From Buddleja alternifolia (taxonomy: Eukaryota > Streptophyta > Magnoliopsida > Lamiales > Scrophulariaceae), in the NCBI GenBank assembly GCA_019426215.1, contig CM033402.1, positions 8,929,246 through 8,993,245 on the forward strand: 64,000 bases of DNA. The letters run 5' to 3'. Below are positions 25,159-36,439 of the stretch, in pieces. Numbering within the stretch: the stretch's first letter is position 1; each line of letters begins with the position of its first letter. The translations under genes were made by a program, and so were the position numbers. The notes below the pieces were generated by a model. That model was not told the DNA's origin and searched no databases. It saw only the letters and a program-made list of their open reading frames with translations.

Positions 25159-26021
25159 GTTAAGAGTTAGCGTGGATGCAGCCTGCCCCTATTGCGGTTC
25201 ACAAGAGGAGGCTTGCTCATTTGTGAGGTTAGTATGGGCAATTTAGAATTTACCTTTGGTCTATTATTTCGAGTTGGCATTCGGATGTGGAGAGATGGTT
25301 TAGACATTGTCATGCGAAATTGGAAGGAGAGGAATATCATCTATTCATAACTATCTGTTGGCTCATTTGGAACAATCGGAATTCGTCAATTATGGATAAG
25401 CTTTCGGCGTCTCCGGAGAATACCGAGGTTAAAGCAAGGGCGTACCGAGCTGTGCATAAAGAGGCGATCGAGAAGTGCCCCTCGCTGACTCAATAAGCTC
25501 ATGATTCTAGATAGGTGCCACTGAATAGGAATGTGATCAAGGTAAACTTTGATGGAGCCGTGTTTGATAATCCAAGGGCGACGGGATCAGGGTGCATTGC
25601 TAGGGATTCCGTTGGACAATGTTTGACATGGAAGCAGCAGCGACGTGAGTTTGGGTTTGCTCCAGAGGTCGCAAAGGTCTTGCCGCTTTAGATGCAATGT
25701 TAATGGCCAGAAGGAAAGGATGGCGACATATTCAAGTGGAGGGTGATTGTTTGCCATTGATTAATAAGCTTCGGGCGAAGACTAGGGATCTTTCCCCTTT
25801 GGGCCCTTTAGTGAAAGATATTTTAGATTTAGTTCCATTTTTTGATTCTGATATGTTTTGTTTTGTTAGTCGAGTAGGAATAAACCTACACATTTGTCAA
25901 CTCAGTCGGCGACTGAGGAGCTTGAAGGGGATACAATGTTACCCCTTCAAGTTTCTTCTGTCCGTTTAGCTAATTCCTTTTAATAAAAGTTCACCGTTCC
26001 CTTTTTTTTTAAAAAAAAAGC
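25159..26021 (+). mobile_element. 5'-truncated LINE with a decayed RNase H domain
   Basis: An exact 14-bp TSD, CAGAACTTTATAGT, at 25145-25158 and 26022-26035 brackets the insert, which ends in an A-rich tail (26011-26019). Plus-strand frames give the end of a non-LTR polyprotein: a zf-RVT-like CPYCGSQEEA, WLIWNNRNSSIMD, then an RNase H (RVT_3) domain, VNFDGAVFDNPRATGSGCIARD (catalytic D in NFDGA), APEVA, and HIQVEGDCLPLI. A stop at about 25496 and a frameshift at about 25675 disable it. It is a different LINE lineage from the one at 9386, in which no RNase H domain was seen. Confidence 0.92.
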
Positions 26022-26035
26022 CAGAACTTTATAGT

Positions 26036-27695
26036 TTTATCTTAAAGTACTTTTTAGTCTATAAAAGTTTAAAAGCTTTTTTTTTCCCTGAGTTATTTGC
26101 ATTCATCTCAATTGAGCTTCGTATTTTGGCAAAAACTTTCGTTGATTTATTAAAATTTGACATCCACCATTTCATGTGTTAAAAAAAAAAAAAAAAACAC
26201 TTACTACCCTTTTTTCTTATTTCTTTTTTCTTCCCTCTCCATTTTCTATTTCCCCTTTGCTTCCTTCCCTTTTCTTGTTTATAGAGAAAATAAAAAGAAA
26301 TAAGAACCAAGTCCATGAAGGTTTTCAATTAAGTGTAACATACACTTATTTTTATATGAAAAATAAATGATAGATTAAAGCTATTTTAAATATACTTAAA
26401 GATATGATTTTTCCTTTTCCATTTAATGGTTCTTGATAAAAAATTTTTGATGTTTCAAACTGCATAGTTCTTAATATGGCACCCAAAGGGAAAAAAAACA
26501 AACTTTTTAATAATTTGGTAGTGCTCAATTTTTTGCTTTATAACAAAAAGTTTTTATCTTTCTAAATTTGTACCATTGCATGTTGCTACAAACAAGTGCA
26601 AAAACTGAAAGAGCAATTTGTTTTATTTTCTTTGCTTACCAAGCCATAGATGAATTCTGAATAAATGATCGACCACATCAGAAATTGAAGCTGCATCTTA
26701 TTTGATTATTCAGACGTCTCGTTACTATAGTATCAAATATTTTAGATTACATTTTTTTTTTCCAAGTGATAACTTGATTTTTCTTTATATTTATTATTCA
26801 ATTTCTATGTATTTAGAGAAGAAAATGAGGAAAGAAAATGCTGAGTTGAAAAAAAAACACCAAGGCAAAAGAAGTGTAGTATATAATATATACAAGTTTT
26901 ACACACGAGGATGGTGGATGCCTAATTTCAGTACATCAAGATCAAGGGCTCAAGAAGGTCATTGCAAAAGTGCAATACCTCCAGGAAATAGGTGCAAAAT
27001 AAATTTTCTTAAAACCTATTTTGCCCTTTTAAAAGAACTATTTAATTGAACGACATCAAGTACAATTTTGGTAGTATTGATCAGAAGATTCATTTTGGTA
27101 TAACTACACTAAAGTACAATTTTGAGACACTAATACATAGATAATCAAAGAGAGAACTTCTCTGTAAATTTGATAAGTCTTCTCATTAATTTTCAAAATG
27201 ATGATCATTGGGTAATTCTTAAAAGGTTCAAAAACTTCAAGTCACATTACAATCATACCCGTCAATATGATGGAATCTATCCACGAAGCCATATGGTATA
27301 GCGACGGTTGTGATCATCAGACCAAAAAGTGTATTATTATCTATACTCTTTTATTAACGCCTCAGATTTAACATAGACTCATTCTCTAGCCAAAAGCCCT
27401 TCGCAAAACCCAAAAAAAAATGCAACAAACTTGTAACCTAATTTCACCCAACTATTATGCCATAAATAGTAAACTGAAGCTCGGTCACACTAATTTCATT
27501 TCCTGTTCAAAAGCAAAATCATCGATCTTTCTTAAATTTCAACCTCACTCCAACAGAAACTATATAACAGGAAAAATGCAAGGATGTCATTGTTGACAAA
27601 GAAAATACACTTAGTCAAACTGTTTGCATTTAAGAAATTATTAGCATTAAAAATGAAGATACTTCACGAAAAAGACCAGCTCTCGAATCAGTGCC
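26036..27695. other. Spacer between the LINE and COX7A-like gene
   Basis: No gene supported. AT-rich with homopolymer A and T runs (26071-26095, 26180-26197). The 3'UTR of the minus-strand COX7A-like gene should lie within the last few hundred bases. Short ORFs here show no domain or family motif. Confidence 0.5.
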
Positions 27696-28019
27696 TCATT
27701 CCTTCTTTCCAATCCCATGCGACATGTTATAGATCCCTGTCCCCTGGATAATATTTGTAAATTATAATTAGTGGCGAACTTAATGTATGTTTGTATGTGT
27801 GTGTATATATATATATATATATGAAAATGCAGAAAATGGTTGAAAGATGAGAAATGAACTCACAATAAGATACAAACAAGAACCAGCCAAAGCCATAGGA
27901 ATGGCAACTGAGGTGATCTTATCCATTGGTCCTTTCAGATATGTATGTTTATGAATGCTCTGAAAAAGCTTTTGCCTCTCAACAAGCTTCTCTCTTGGCC
28001 TAAAGGGTGGTTCAGCCAT
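27696..28019 (-). CDS. Cytochrome c oxidase subunit VIIa-like small protein
   Basis: Two coding exons on the minus strand, 28019-27864 (52 codons) and 27743-27696 (15 codons plus stop), joined at ATT|GGG across an intron with GTGAG donor and CAG acceptor, give 67 aa. The protein starts MAEPPFRPREKLVERQKLFQ, then YLKGPMDKITSVAIP and one hydrophobic segment (about 38-58), ending GIGKKE. It closely matches the plant family typified by Arabidopsis At4g21105, annotated as cytochrome c oxidase subunit VIIa, so it should be a single-pass inner-membrane subunit of complex IV. An acceptor (TTTTTGCAG|GATGG) directly before the ATG shows that the 5'UTR is spliced; its upstream exon probably lies near 30045-30290, giving a leader intron of about 2 kb. 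The promoter beyond has three site II elements. Confident on family and both exons. Confidence 0.93.
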
Positions 28020-28020
28020 C

Positions 28021-30042
28021 CTGCAAAAATTGATTAAACTTTAACCAACAGTCATGCAAGATTCTCATTCCCGACCACATCTTGACATCATCCCACCTGA
28101 AAAGGCTGGGGAACAGAGGGGAAGTCTTCCAATGTACTACCAAAATAGACGATTGAAATACTATAATTTGCAAATAATTAAATGAATAATATGGATTTGT
28201 AACAAAGTATTTACATTTTCAACACCTTATTTAGCAGATACTTGGGACATTTCAAGTGTCATTATTACCATGCATAAAAAGCTACAAGGTCTAATATTTG
28301 ATATTATCTTATCTATCTCAAAACCTCTGCTAAACACATGCTTAGCCATGCAGTTAATAGTCTTTATTTTTCTATCAAAGTTGATAAGTGGATACAGCAG
28401 AACAAAACTGCTATCCATAGAGATACTTCAGGTAAATAAAATTGCAAAATTGCAATCTATTTCGTTGTCATATTCCCAATAAAATGCAACCCATTGTACT
28501 TAATTCTGATTATCGAAATGGGAGCATTTAGGCATCCCCAATAATACAAATAACCTAAAATGTGTCTCAGTGTAGAAACTAAAAGGTGCACAAGATTTCC
28601 TGGCTCCATGTCTTAAACTGGAACCATTATATGACAAAAAATTGTCTATCAATGTAATAATTGGCAACTTGTTTCCAAGAGAATCTCCCGCTAAAAAGCT
28701 CATGCTATAGAAGGAAGATTCATCTCATCAATTCAAGCGAAACTAACATATTGGAACTTCCACGGTACCTATTTCCTAGTGTATTTGATATATATTAAAC
28801 ACAAAATATTCAAAATACTTGATCCAAAAACATAAAATTCACATATAAATCATGAAGCATCAAATGCAAATCTACTTAAATAGGCAGCATAAGGACCCAA
28901 CTCCTACAAGATCACAGTTATAAATGTTCGAAAGAGAATATAAAAACGCATATTTAAGTTATAAATTAAAATTAGGGCTAGAAATACATCGAGCATGCAA
29001 ATCATGCATCTCTATTCCTGTATATATTATGTATAAACAAATTATGCAGCCATTATCTGCAGGAAATAAACAACCACCAATTTGTGTGTGTATAACGACA
29101 GATATCACTCCTTGCTTGTTATATGGAGATGCAAACGAGCCACAAAGAACAACAATAACAATCTTAGAGCTCAACAATAAAACAAATTCCAAGAAAAACT
29201 ATGATCTTCACTATAAAGGTCAATTTCCCAGTCACAAGATTTTAATTTTTTTGCTATGAAACACCTAGACTGCTAGCTTCCCCATCAAATAGAGATACAT
29301 AACTTATAATTGGGGGTGAAATAGTAAAAACCCACTATTTTTAATAAAATTGGATATGTGAATAAAAATAGACTTGATTCGGTTAGTTGATGCTTAAAAC
29401 CCAAAATTCTATAGAAGCGTCTTTCTTTTCTACCAAATCTGACAAAATCAAGATCAAGTACTGAAATAAACATTCATAAGAAGCAAAAGGAGAATAATGC
29501 AGGCAAATCTGATTTACTCCTTTCAGCCATATGTTTATTATAACCATAAAAATTATTATTCTTCTCACTTTTTTTTTCTCTATGTAATTCACAATGACAC
29601 ACAGTCTTGAGTCGATATCATAGGCTATACGTCTCACATATCCACAAACAATGAACACATTTTCAGCTACGCACAATCACAAAAGCCTAAAAATAAATCC
29701 AAACCTTGCTTTAATAGTTTTTTTGGCCCACAAACAAAACATCACCCAGGAATTACACGCGACCATATACCAAAATGGCAAAATCCATAGCTCAATACCG
29801 TAAAACACTATGCATATATATATATATATATATGATTCAGAAAACTCACATATGCATATATACGCATAGATCAACAAAATAAAACAAAAAATCAAAAACA
29901 AGAGACTAAAACCTAGACGAATAGATCCAATCTAATAGCACACCAACAACAGATCGCGATAAGAATTATAAAAAAAAACAAACACATTCAAAATCCAAAT
30001 CGATCAGCCAAATGTTCGCTAGTCAATAGGAATGAAATTAAC
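28021..30042 (-). other. Probable 5'UTR intron of the COX7A-like gene
   Basis: Begins (in gene direction) at an AG|GTTTGT donor near 30046 and ends at the TTTTTGCAG acceptor directly before the ATG at 28019. There is no coding potential on either strand and only an AT microsatellite near 29817. Long leader introns are common in plant genes for mitochondrial proteins. The donor choice is uncertain because it lies in a tandem repeat (30041-30205). Confidence 0.6.
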
Positions 30043-30205
30043 AAACCTAGATGTATGAAATTAGCAGCGACTGAATGAAATTAACAAAAATTATTTCACG
30101 AAGACAGGAAATTAACAAACCCTAGATGTAAGAAATTAGCAGCGACTGAATAAAATTAACAAAAATTATTTCACGAAAACAGGAAATTAACAAACCCTAG
30201 ATGTT
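30041..30205. repeat. Tandem repeat (about 74 bp, 2.2 copies) carrying splice-donor sequence
   Basis: Units start near 30041, 30115 and 30190 with ACAAAC(C)CTAGATGT, followed by GAAATTAGCAGCGACTGAAT and AACAAAAATTATTTCACGAA. On the minus strand each unit start reads CATCTAG(G)GTTTGT, a plausible AG|GTTTGT 5' splice site, so the presumed first leader exon of the COX7A-like gene has three candidate donors. The third unit is cut short by the leader itself. Confidence 0.85.
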
Positions 30206-30386
30206 CGAAAATCGCAGTTGAAAGTCGATTGAAGTGCAGACGATGAGCGGATTTGTGTGAAATGATAATGAACAGAGAGTGCAAAGAGTTGAAATATTTT
30301 GTATTCGGGTCGGGTAAAATCCGGTGAGAAATATCCGGCTTTATTTTGTATTCATTAATTTGGAACGTGGGCGGGCTTACTAGGAA

Positions 30387-30445
30387 AGCCCATTAGCCAC
30401 TATCTAGCTTTGAGCCCATTTCTATTTCCCATCTTTCAAGGCCCA
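30387..30445 (-). promoter_or_regulatory. Three site II (TGGGCY) elements upstream of the COX7A-like gene
   Basis: On the minus strand there are TGGGCT (30392-30387), TGGGCT (30418-30413) and TGGGCC (30445-30440), 90-150 bp upstream of the likely leader exon. Clustered site II elements are an established feature of promoters of plant nuclear genes for cytochrome c and cytochrome oxidase subunits, so the cluster supports the gene call. Direct promoter activity is inferred. Confidence 0.7.
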
Positions 30446-30510
30446 TATTTTGTTGACAACCAAATAGTTTGGACTTTTGGGAGAAAATGGTCCACTTGGT
30501 TGGATTGTTA

Positions 30511-31080
30511 GGCTTTGTTTGGACGTATTTTTATTTCATTTTTAACTGTCATTTTTCACCACGTATGAGTATGAGAGAATGATTTTATTTTTTTTTTGAG
30601 CAAAAATAGTAGGTATGTTTGGTTGTGTTATTTTAAAATAGTTGAATTTGATGATGTTTGAGATGATTGAATTATATAAAAGTAATTATTATGTGAATAA
30701 TATAATGTTGTACATAGATAATACATAATATTGTATTGGTTAAATATATTTATAAGTTGATAAGACAAACATTGACCCAAAAAAAGAGCATTAAAAAGGA
30801 ACTCAAAATGGGTACTAAAATGTGCACAAGGTTGTGGAAGTTGAGATTATGTGCTTTGTTTCGGTATAGCAACACTATTTTCGCCAAAAATACAATTTTT
30901 TCAGACAGAGAGGCAAGAAAAAGAATGAGGTGAGTGTGATTTAGTAAAGTGAAAAGTAATTATTGCAGAATGTGAAAGTAAAAAAATAAAAATTGAGTAT
31001 TTTCAGTTGATAATAATGTAAATTCTGTATTTTCATTTCAAAATGAAAATTGCAAAATGAAAACACAAGCAAACAAAGCA
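30511..31080. mobile_element. 570-bp non-autonomous PIF/Harbinger-like element
   Basis: The ends GGCTTTGTTTGGACG and (reversed) TGCTTTGTTTGCTTG match for about 10 bp, and TTA lies directly outside each end (30508-30510 and 31081-31083), the 3-bp TSD of Tourist/Harbinger elements. Inward, both ends carry ATTTT(T)ATTTCATTTT-type sequence. The interior has no transposase. It lies just upstream of the site II cluster. Confidence 0.7.
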
Positions 31081-31083
31081 TTA

Positions 31084-33382
31084 GCTTTTAACACCTACAA
31101 TTATGTAAATTGGTGGTTAAAAATGATCCTATTTTTAGAATCAAACGCTTAGTATTGGATTAAAAGTTATAGATGAAAGCGGATGTGTAATTTTATTTCC
31201 TTATATATCTGGCAACGTACAACACCGCCTTGGACGATGGCCAAATGTGAGGTGGTTGCGCCCACATAAGAGTCATGAATCGAGCGGTTAGTCACGACAC
31301 AATCATAATACTTTCGAATTAAATGATGATGCTGTCAATAAATGTACAACTGACAATAAACCACAACGGTGATGGATAAAGGAAGTGTGAAGCACTATGG
31401 CCTATGTTCACTCATTTCTCTCGGAGCACCAATTTATTTATCATCTTCTCATAATGGACCCGGGCAAAGTCCATTCCTTAATAAGCCACACATTTGCCAT
31501 GGTATACAAAATTGGTCATTTTAAGCACTAAATACGTTACAATGCCACACATGTAATCTGCATAGACGCATTAAGTTCATGTGCGCATTGTGTAGATTAT
31601 TTGTCACCGTGTTAATTTAGCCATACTCAATTAATCACATAGTAAATGCAATATATATAATTGCATTATGATTAGTCATTCTCTTTTGAACGTACAAAAA
31701 TGAAATGTCATATTTAGTCATATTTAACTAATTGCATGGTAAGTATAATACACTTGCATATGATTGTGCTAGGACCAATCTCTTACTATTGAGTTAAAAG
31801 CATTGTCATAGGCGACAGTCGGCGGTGAGGTGGCTGCGCCTACATAAGCACCATGAGTCGGACGATTAGTTCTCATATCCGAGTCAAATGATAGTTCTAT
31901 TAATAATGTACAATCACAATACTGACAATAAACACACACATGTTGATCACTCTAATTTCAACATATACCATGTCTATTCATATTCAAGTATAATTCACTT
32001 GTGATTAACTTGAATTCAACCAAACGCGTCGATGCTGGAACTTTCCCCATATTTCCATGCATTCTTTGTTATGTTATAGTGTAAAACTTATGTTTTAGCA
32101 TCAGTGTTAAATGAATGAAAGTAAGAACTCTAAAGTCACATTATATAGAGTTATTGGAGAGTGGACTCCGTCTGTTTGTGATTGTGAACTCTATATATAA
32201 ATTCAATACACAAACTGAGCTCCAAAAGTCAAGAATATTTTTTTATCTTTTGAATTTCCCAGAAATATCTTAAAAGTAATAAAATATCTTAAAAGTAATA
32301 CGTTTCCATCTAAGGCAGCTTCAAGAGTCAAATAAAAAGGTCAGAGTTAGCAGTGTCGTCGGTGAAATTAAATTAATAAAATGTTTCATTATTTTAGTAC
32401 CAACTATCATTCATATATTAAACTTTATTGTTAATTATGAGACGGTGATTAGTGGTAACATATTCTTTTTCATTTTGCACCTTTATAAAGTTTGTTGGGA
32501 AGGTTTTGGTCTAGATCCGTGATGACTGGAAAATTCTTAGATAAACCACGACTATATATTAAGTGATCTGGTGTAAATTTTACCATATCAGCAAAGTCAT
32601 ACACAACTCAACTCAGTGATATGATAAAATCCACACCATTTGGTGTATAAAAGATCGAGTGTACCTAGGATTTTTCCCTCATGACTTCTGTTTCACCGGT
32701 GACTTTTAGTAAAATTGCCAATTCATGTGAAATTTTATGTTTCAAACAGGTGACTTTTAGTAAAAATGTCAATTCAAGTGAAATTATATGTTTCAAAGGC
32801 TCATGTTTTTATTTTATGTCACCCAAATGGGTTAGTACTGAAATAGTTCGTAAATCATTACATAATGATGTCATTATTTCACTTTATAACATTATCATGG
32901 ACGTCTCCAATGATCTATAAATTCCCACTTGGTTACACTCTAATTGTTGGGAAGTTTTTATGATTTGTCACTTTTGTATGATTTATATCGATCACACGAC
33001 AAGTATAATTGTGACGATTATTGTGTTATATTTATATCTGCACGTTATTATGGACCATAATTGATTCACTTGTTGGAATTTTCTTCCAAATTCCTTGGTG
33101 CAATTTACTTTTACATGTATTACTATGTTATTACCGAAGTTAGGCATTGATGTGAACTTTTTGGTAGGAGAAGACTTTACTTAATGTAACTATTTTTTTG
33201 TTCAAAGTTCTAACCCACTTGGAATAGAATAGCATTTGGACAGATTTGACTTAAAAATGTGGTGATAGCCAACCAAACTAATAAAATGGACATCAATCTA
33301 CCTGTAAATGTATGTGCATTTGCACTTTTTTAGATAGTGCATATGAAGCCTGTGGTTTATCCCCCGCAACAACTATGATTAC
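31084..33382. other. Intergenic, no gene; diverged direct repeats
   Basis: Two copies of a roughly 150-bp block, about 31225-31380 and 31808-31945, share GTGAGGTGG(T/C)TGCGCC(C/T)ACATAAG, a GGTTAGT/GATTAGT segment, and AATGTACAA...ACTGACAATAAAC. A tight tandem pair (GTGACTTTTAGTAAAA...GTTTCAAA) lies at about 32699-32800. No gene was found; the ORF over the tandem pair is a by-product of the repeat. Confidence 0.55.
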
Positions 33383-34287
33383 TGTTAAATAATATAATAT
33401 ATTTTCATATCTTTCTAGTATTTATGTTAATTTAAGTTTCTTTATATTTTCTTGTATTTATTTTTTTCTTGTTTATAGTTAGGATTTCTTATTTACCAAG
33501 TATGTATATCTCTATAAATATATTACCCAATAATACAAGTTCCCTATGTGGTTTTCTCTAATCTAATATGGTATCAGAGTCATGGCTTCGAGCCATGGTC
33601 TCTCGATCTCTCGCTTCCGCCGCCACCCTCAAGTCGTCATCCTCGTCCGGCACCTTATCTAGTTTAGTTTTCCTCCATTTAATTTTTTTTTTTATCCTTT
33701 TGCCGCCGCCATCACCTTTGGCTGTCGTAGCCTCTTTTTTATTTTATGTCTCCGCCGCCGCTCACCCTTGAAAAACGAGGACTTGTAGCCGCCGCCTTTT
33801 TATTTTATGCCGATGTTGTGCTCACCCTTGGAAATGAGGACTTGGAGCCGCCATTTTTTTATTTTATGTTGCCGCCTTCTCTCTTTGGCTGTGGGCCGCC
33901 GCACTTAGCCGTCGCCGCTTTTAATTTTGTTAGTTGCCACCGCTTAACCTTTGAAAATGAGGACTTGGAGCCGCCGCTGCCGCCGCCTCTTAAGGCCGCC
34001 ACCTTTAATATTTGTCGCCATCTTCATCTCAAATTCTTTATGACCGCATTTCTTTGATCCAGTCTCAACGTTTAAGACTCTCACGTTTCGACTCCGGGGG
34101 AGTGTTAGATAATATAATATATTTTCATATCTTTCTAGTATTTATGTTAATTTAGGTTTCTTTATGTTTTCTTCTATTTATCTTTTCCTTATTTATAGTT
34201 AGGATTTTTTGTTTACCATGTATATGTATCTCTATAAATATGTTACTCAGTAATATAAGTTTCCTACGGGTTTTCTCTAATCTAACA
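33383..34287 (+). mobile_element. Miniature copia-like LTR retrotransposon (TRIM/SMART type)
   Basis: LTR1 33383-33568 and LTR2 34103-34287 (about 186 bp) are near identical and start TGTTA. TGGTATCAGAG directly after LTR1 is the standard primer-binding site for initiator Met-tRNA, and ACTCCGGGGGAG before LTR2 is a polypurine tract. Both fit copia elements. The 534-bp interior has no gag or pol; it is GCC-rich and holds three to four copies of a short unit (TTTTTATTTTATG...CTTGGAAATGAGGACTTGGAGCCGCC). Flanks are ATTAC and CTTAC, a TSD with one mismatch. It must depend on an autonomous partner. Confidence 0.9.
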
Positions 34288-35165
34288 CTTACTTTGTTAT
34301 ATACCCAAGTAGTAATTAATTAACTAGCTAACTTAATAAATTAATATCTATTTATAATATATATATATATGTGTGTGTGTGTGTGTATTATCAATCTATT
34401 GTCATATATTAGTGGTCTATCTATTAGATATTGATAATAAGTTACTAATGTATGATCACTTATAATATAATCATTTATTCATTATATTTCTTTATCCATC
34501 CAGTAAATGTGTCTAGTTTGATTGAACACGGAGTTCAGCAGAGAGTTGAAATAGCAAAAATTAATACCATTGGTGATTATTCAAATTTTACTTTTATCCT
34601 ATTTAACGCTTCAAATAAACTGTGTCTTGTTGATGCCTCGACTTTTAAAATCGTCTCACTATGATTCCTAGGGTCACAATTCCATTGGAAATCTCCTGAA
34701 CATTCCCTAATTTAGATGGAATAGTCCTACATGCAAGAGCAAAAGCGACGAAAGTGATTTTTCCGTTAGTTCTTCACGGGATTGTGACCTTTGAGATTAA
34801 AATGAGATGATTTAGAAAGTTGAGGGACCAATGAGGAGCATTTTAGACTTGAGAGATTAAAGTGAAACAAAAGTAAAACTCGATGGACCACCATTGTTAT
34901 TTGATCGAAAATATATAAAGGTGATTCAAATAGTTTCTATGAAAAATATGATAGTTAATTTTTTTTACCATATAAATAATTATGATCAGTATCACGAATT
35001 TTTATGAAAACATGACCGTCAATCCTATGTGGAAGACGTCAACGGTTCATACACGAAGACACACCATAAGATCATAGACCCTACTCGAGGCAATAGATGT
35101 AAATTATTTGGGGGTGATATTTGGGAGCTCCTAGAACTTGGGGTTTCGGGTGATCTGCACCCCCA

Positions 35166-35200
<35 letters not shown>

Positions 35201-35709
35201 GGGGATCTACTATACATATATATATGTGTGTGTAATAGTGGAGATTATCCTGGATCCCAGGTCACGAAAACCCCCAAATATTACTTAATTAATTGGGTCA
35301 TCCGAGTATATTCTATTTTGTACCGTTAAGAGTTGAAAATGTGACATTTTATTTCAATGATTTCATAGCGGATAATTTATTACTCAGACAGGTTGTTTTT
35401 CTAGAAGGCGTACAAAATAACCAAATTAAAGCTTAGTCTTCAAATTAAATAAGATTTCGTAGCTTATATAGTAAGCATAGTTATATACTCTAATGTATGA
35501 AAAAGTGAAAAGGATGCCCGTGGACCCATGTGGTTCCAGAGTCAAGCTCTTTGAATTTAATAACAGGCATTGCAATAAAATATCTTCATTTGTCACACTT
35601 TTAATTATTCGATAAAATATTAGATATTTACACCAACATTTGGTAGGTGTGAAACCATATGTCGATCCAGATAGATACAAACACAAGAATTGAGTTTTAA
35701 CAACTTTTT

Positions 35710-35754
<45 letters not shown>

Positions 35755-36404
35755 TGTTGATATATATAAATATAAATTGTCAACACGAGTTTGTTTTATT
35801 GTGAACTTTCTTTAGAGGGTACATGGTTTGACAATTTGATCGAGAAGCTGAAAATGATATTTTGAAGCTAAATATAACTATTTTGGTAGATGTTACAATA
35901 AATTATATAATATATATAGAAAGAGATTATATCGTGTAGGCCACTAAATGCTCACTGAATATATAATAATATATACAGAGAGAGAGATGCGAAGACCTTG
36001 GTAAATTGTTTTCGACATATTCTGAGAGAAGACAACTAGGACGTGGACTAACTTGCCACGACCGTCTAGACATCATGGGCTAGAACTCTTCACAACACCA
36101 GATGAGTCATTAATACATGCTTATGAACAAGATGTCTTGGGCATAAAATGGCAACATATTTAATTTAGACAATTTCTTAATGCTAATTTGTAGAACTCCA
36201 TATAACATTGATCATTATATAATTGTATCATTCTTCTCCATAGATACGAACGAATCTTTAATTACTATTTATCTTATATAATGTTGTTTCAAATTTTTTT
36301 AAAGTTTTTACAAGCGATGCACAATTTTTTCTAATTAATAGTGCATTTCTTATTCAATGATGGATCAATTTGTCAAGAAATTACTGAAAGAAAGTATATG
36401 TTGG

Positions 36405-36439
<35 letters not shown>

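Noticed and set aside
28924..29259. A 111-codon plus-strand ORF between the COX7A exon and its upstream leader
   Set aside because: It lies in the probable leader intron, shows no family motif and no codon bias distinct from the surrounding AT-rich DNA.
33568..34057. Overlapping ORFs (67 and 103 codons) that look like a small Pro/Phe-rich protein
   Set aside because: They lie between the LTRs of the miniature copia-like element and arise from its repeated GCC-rich unit; no protein family is recognisable.
35029..35329. ORFs rich in Ile and Tyr (YIYIYIY)
   Set aside because: They are translations of TA microsatellites.
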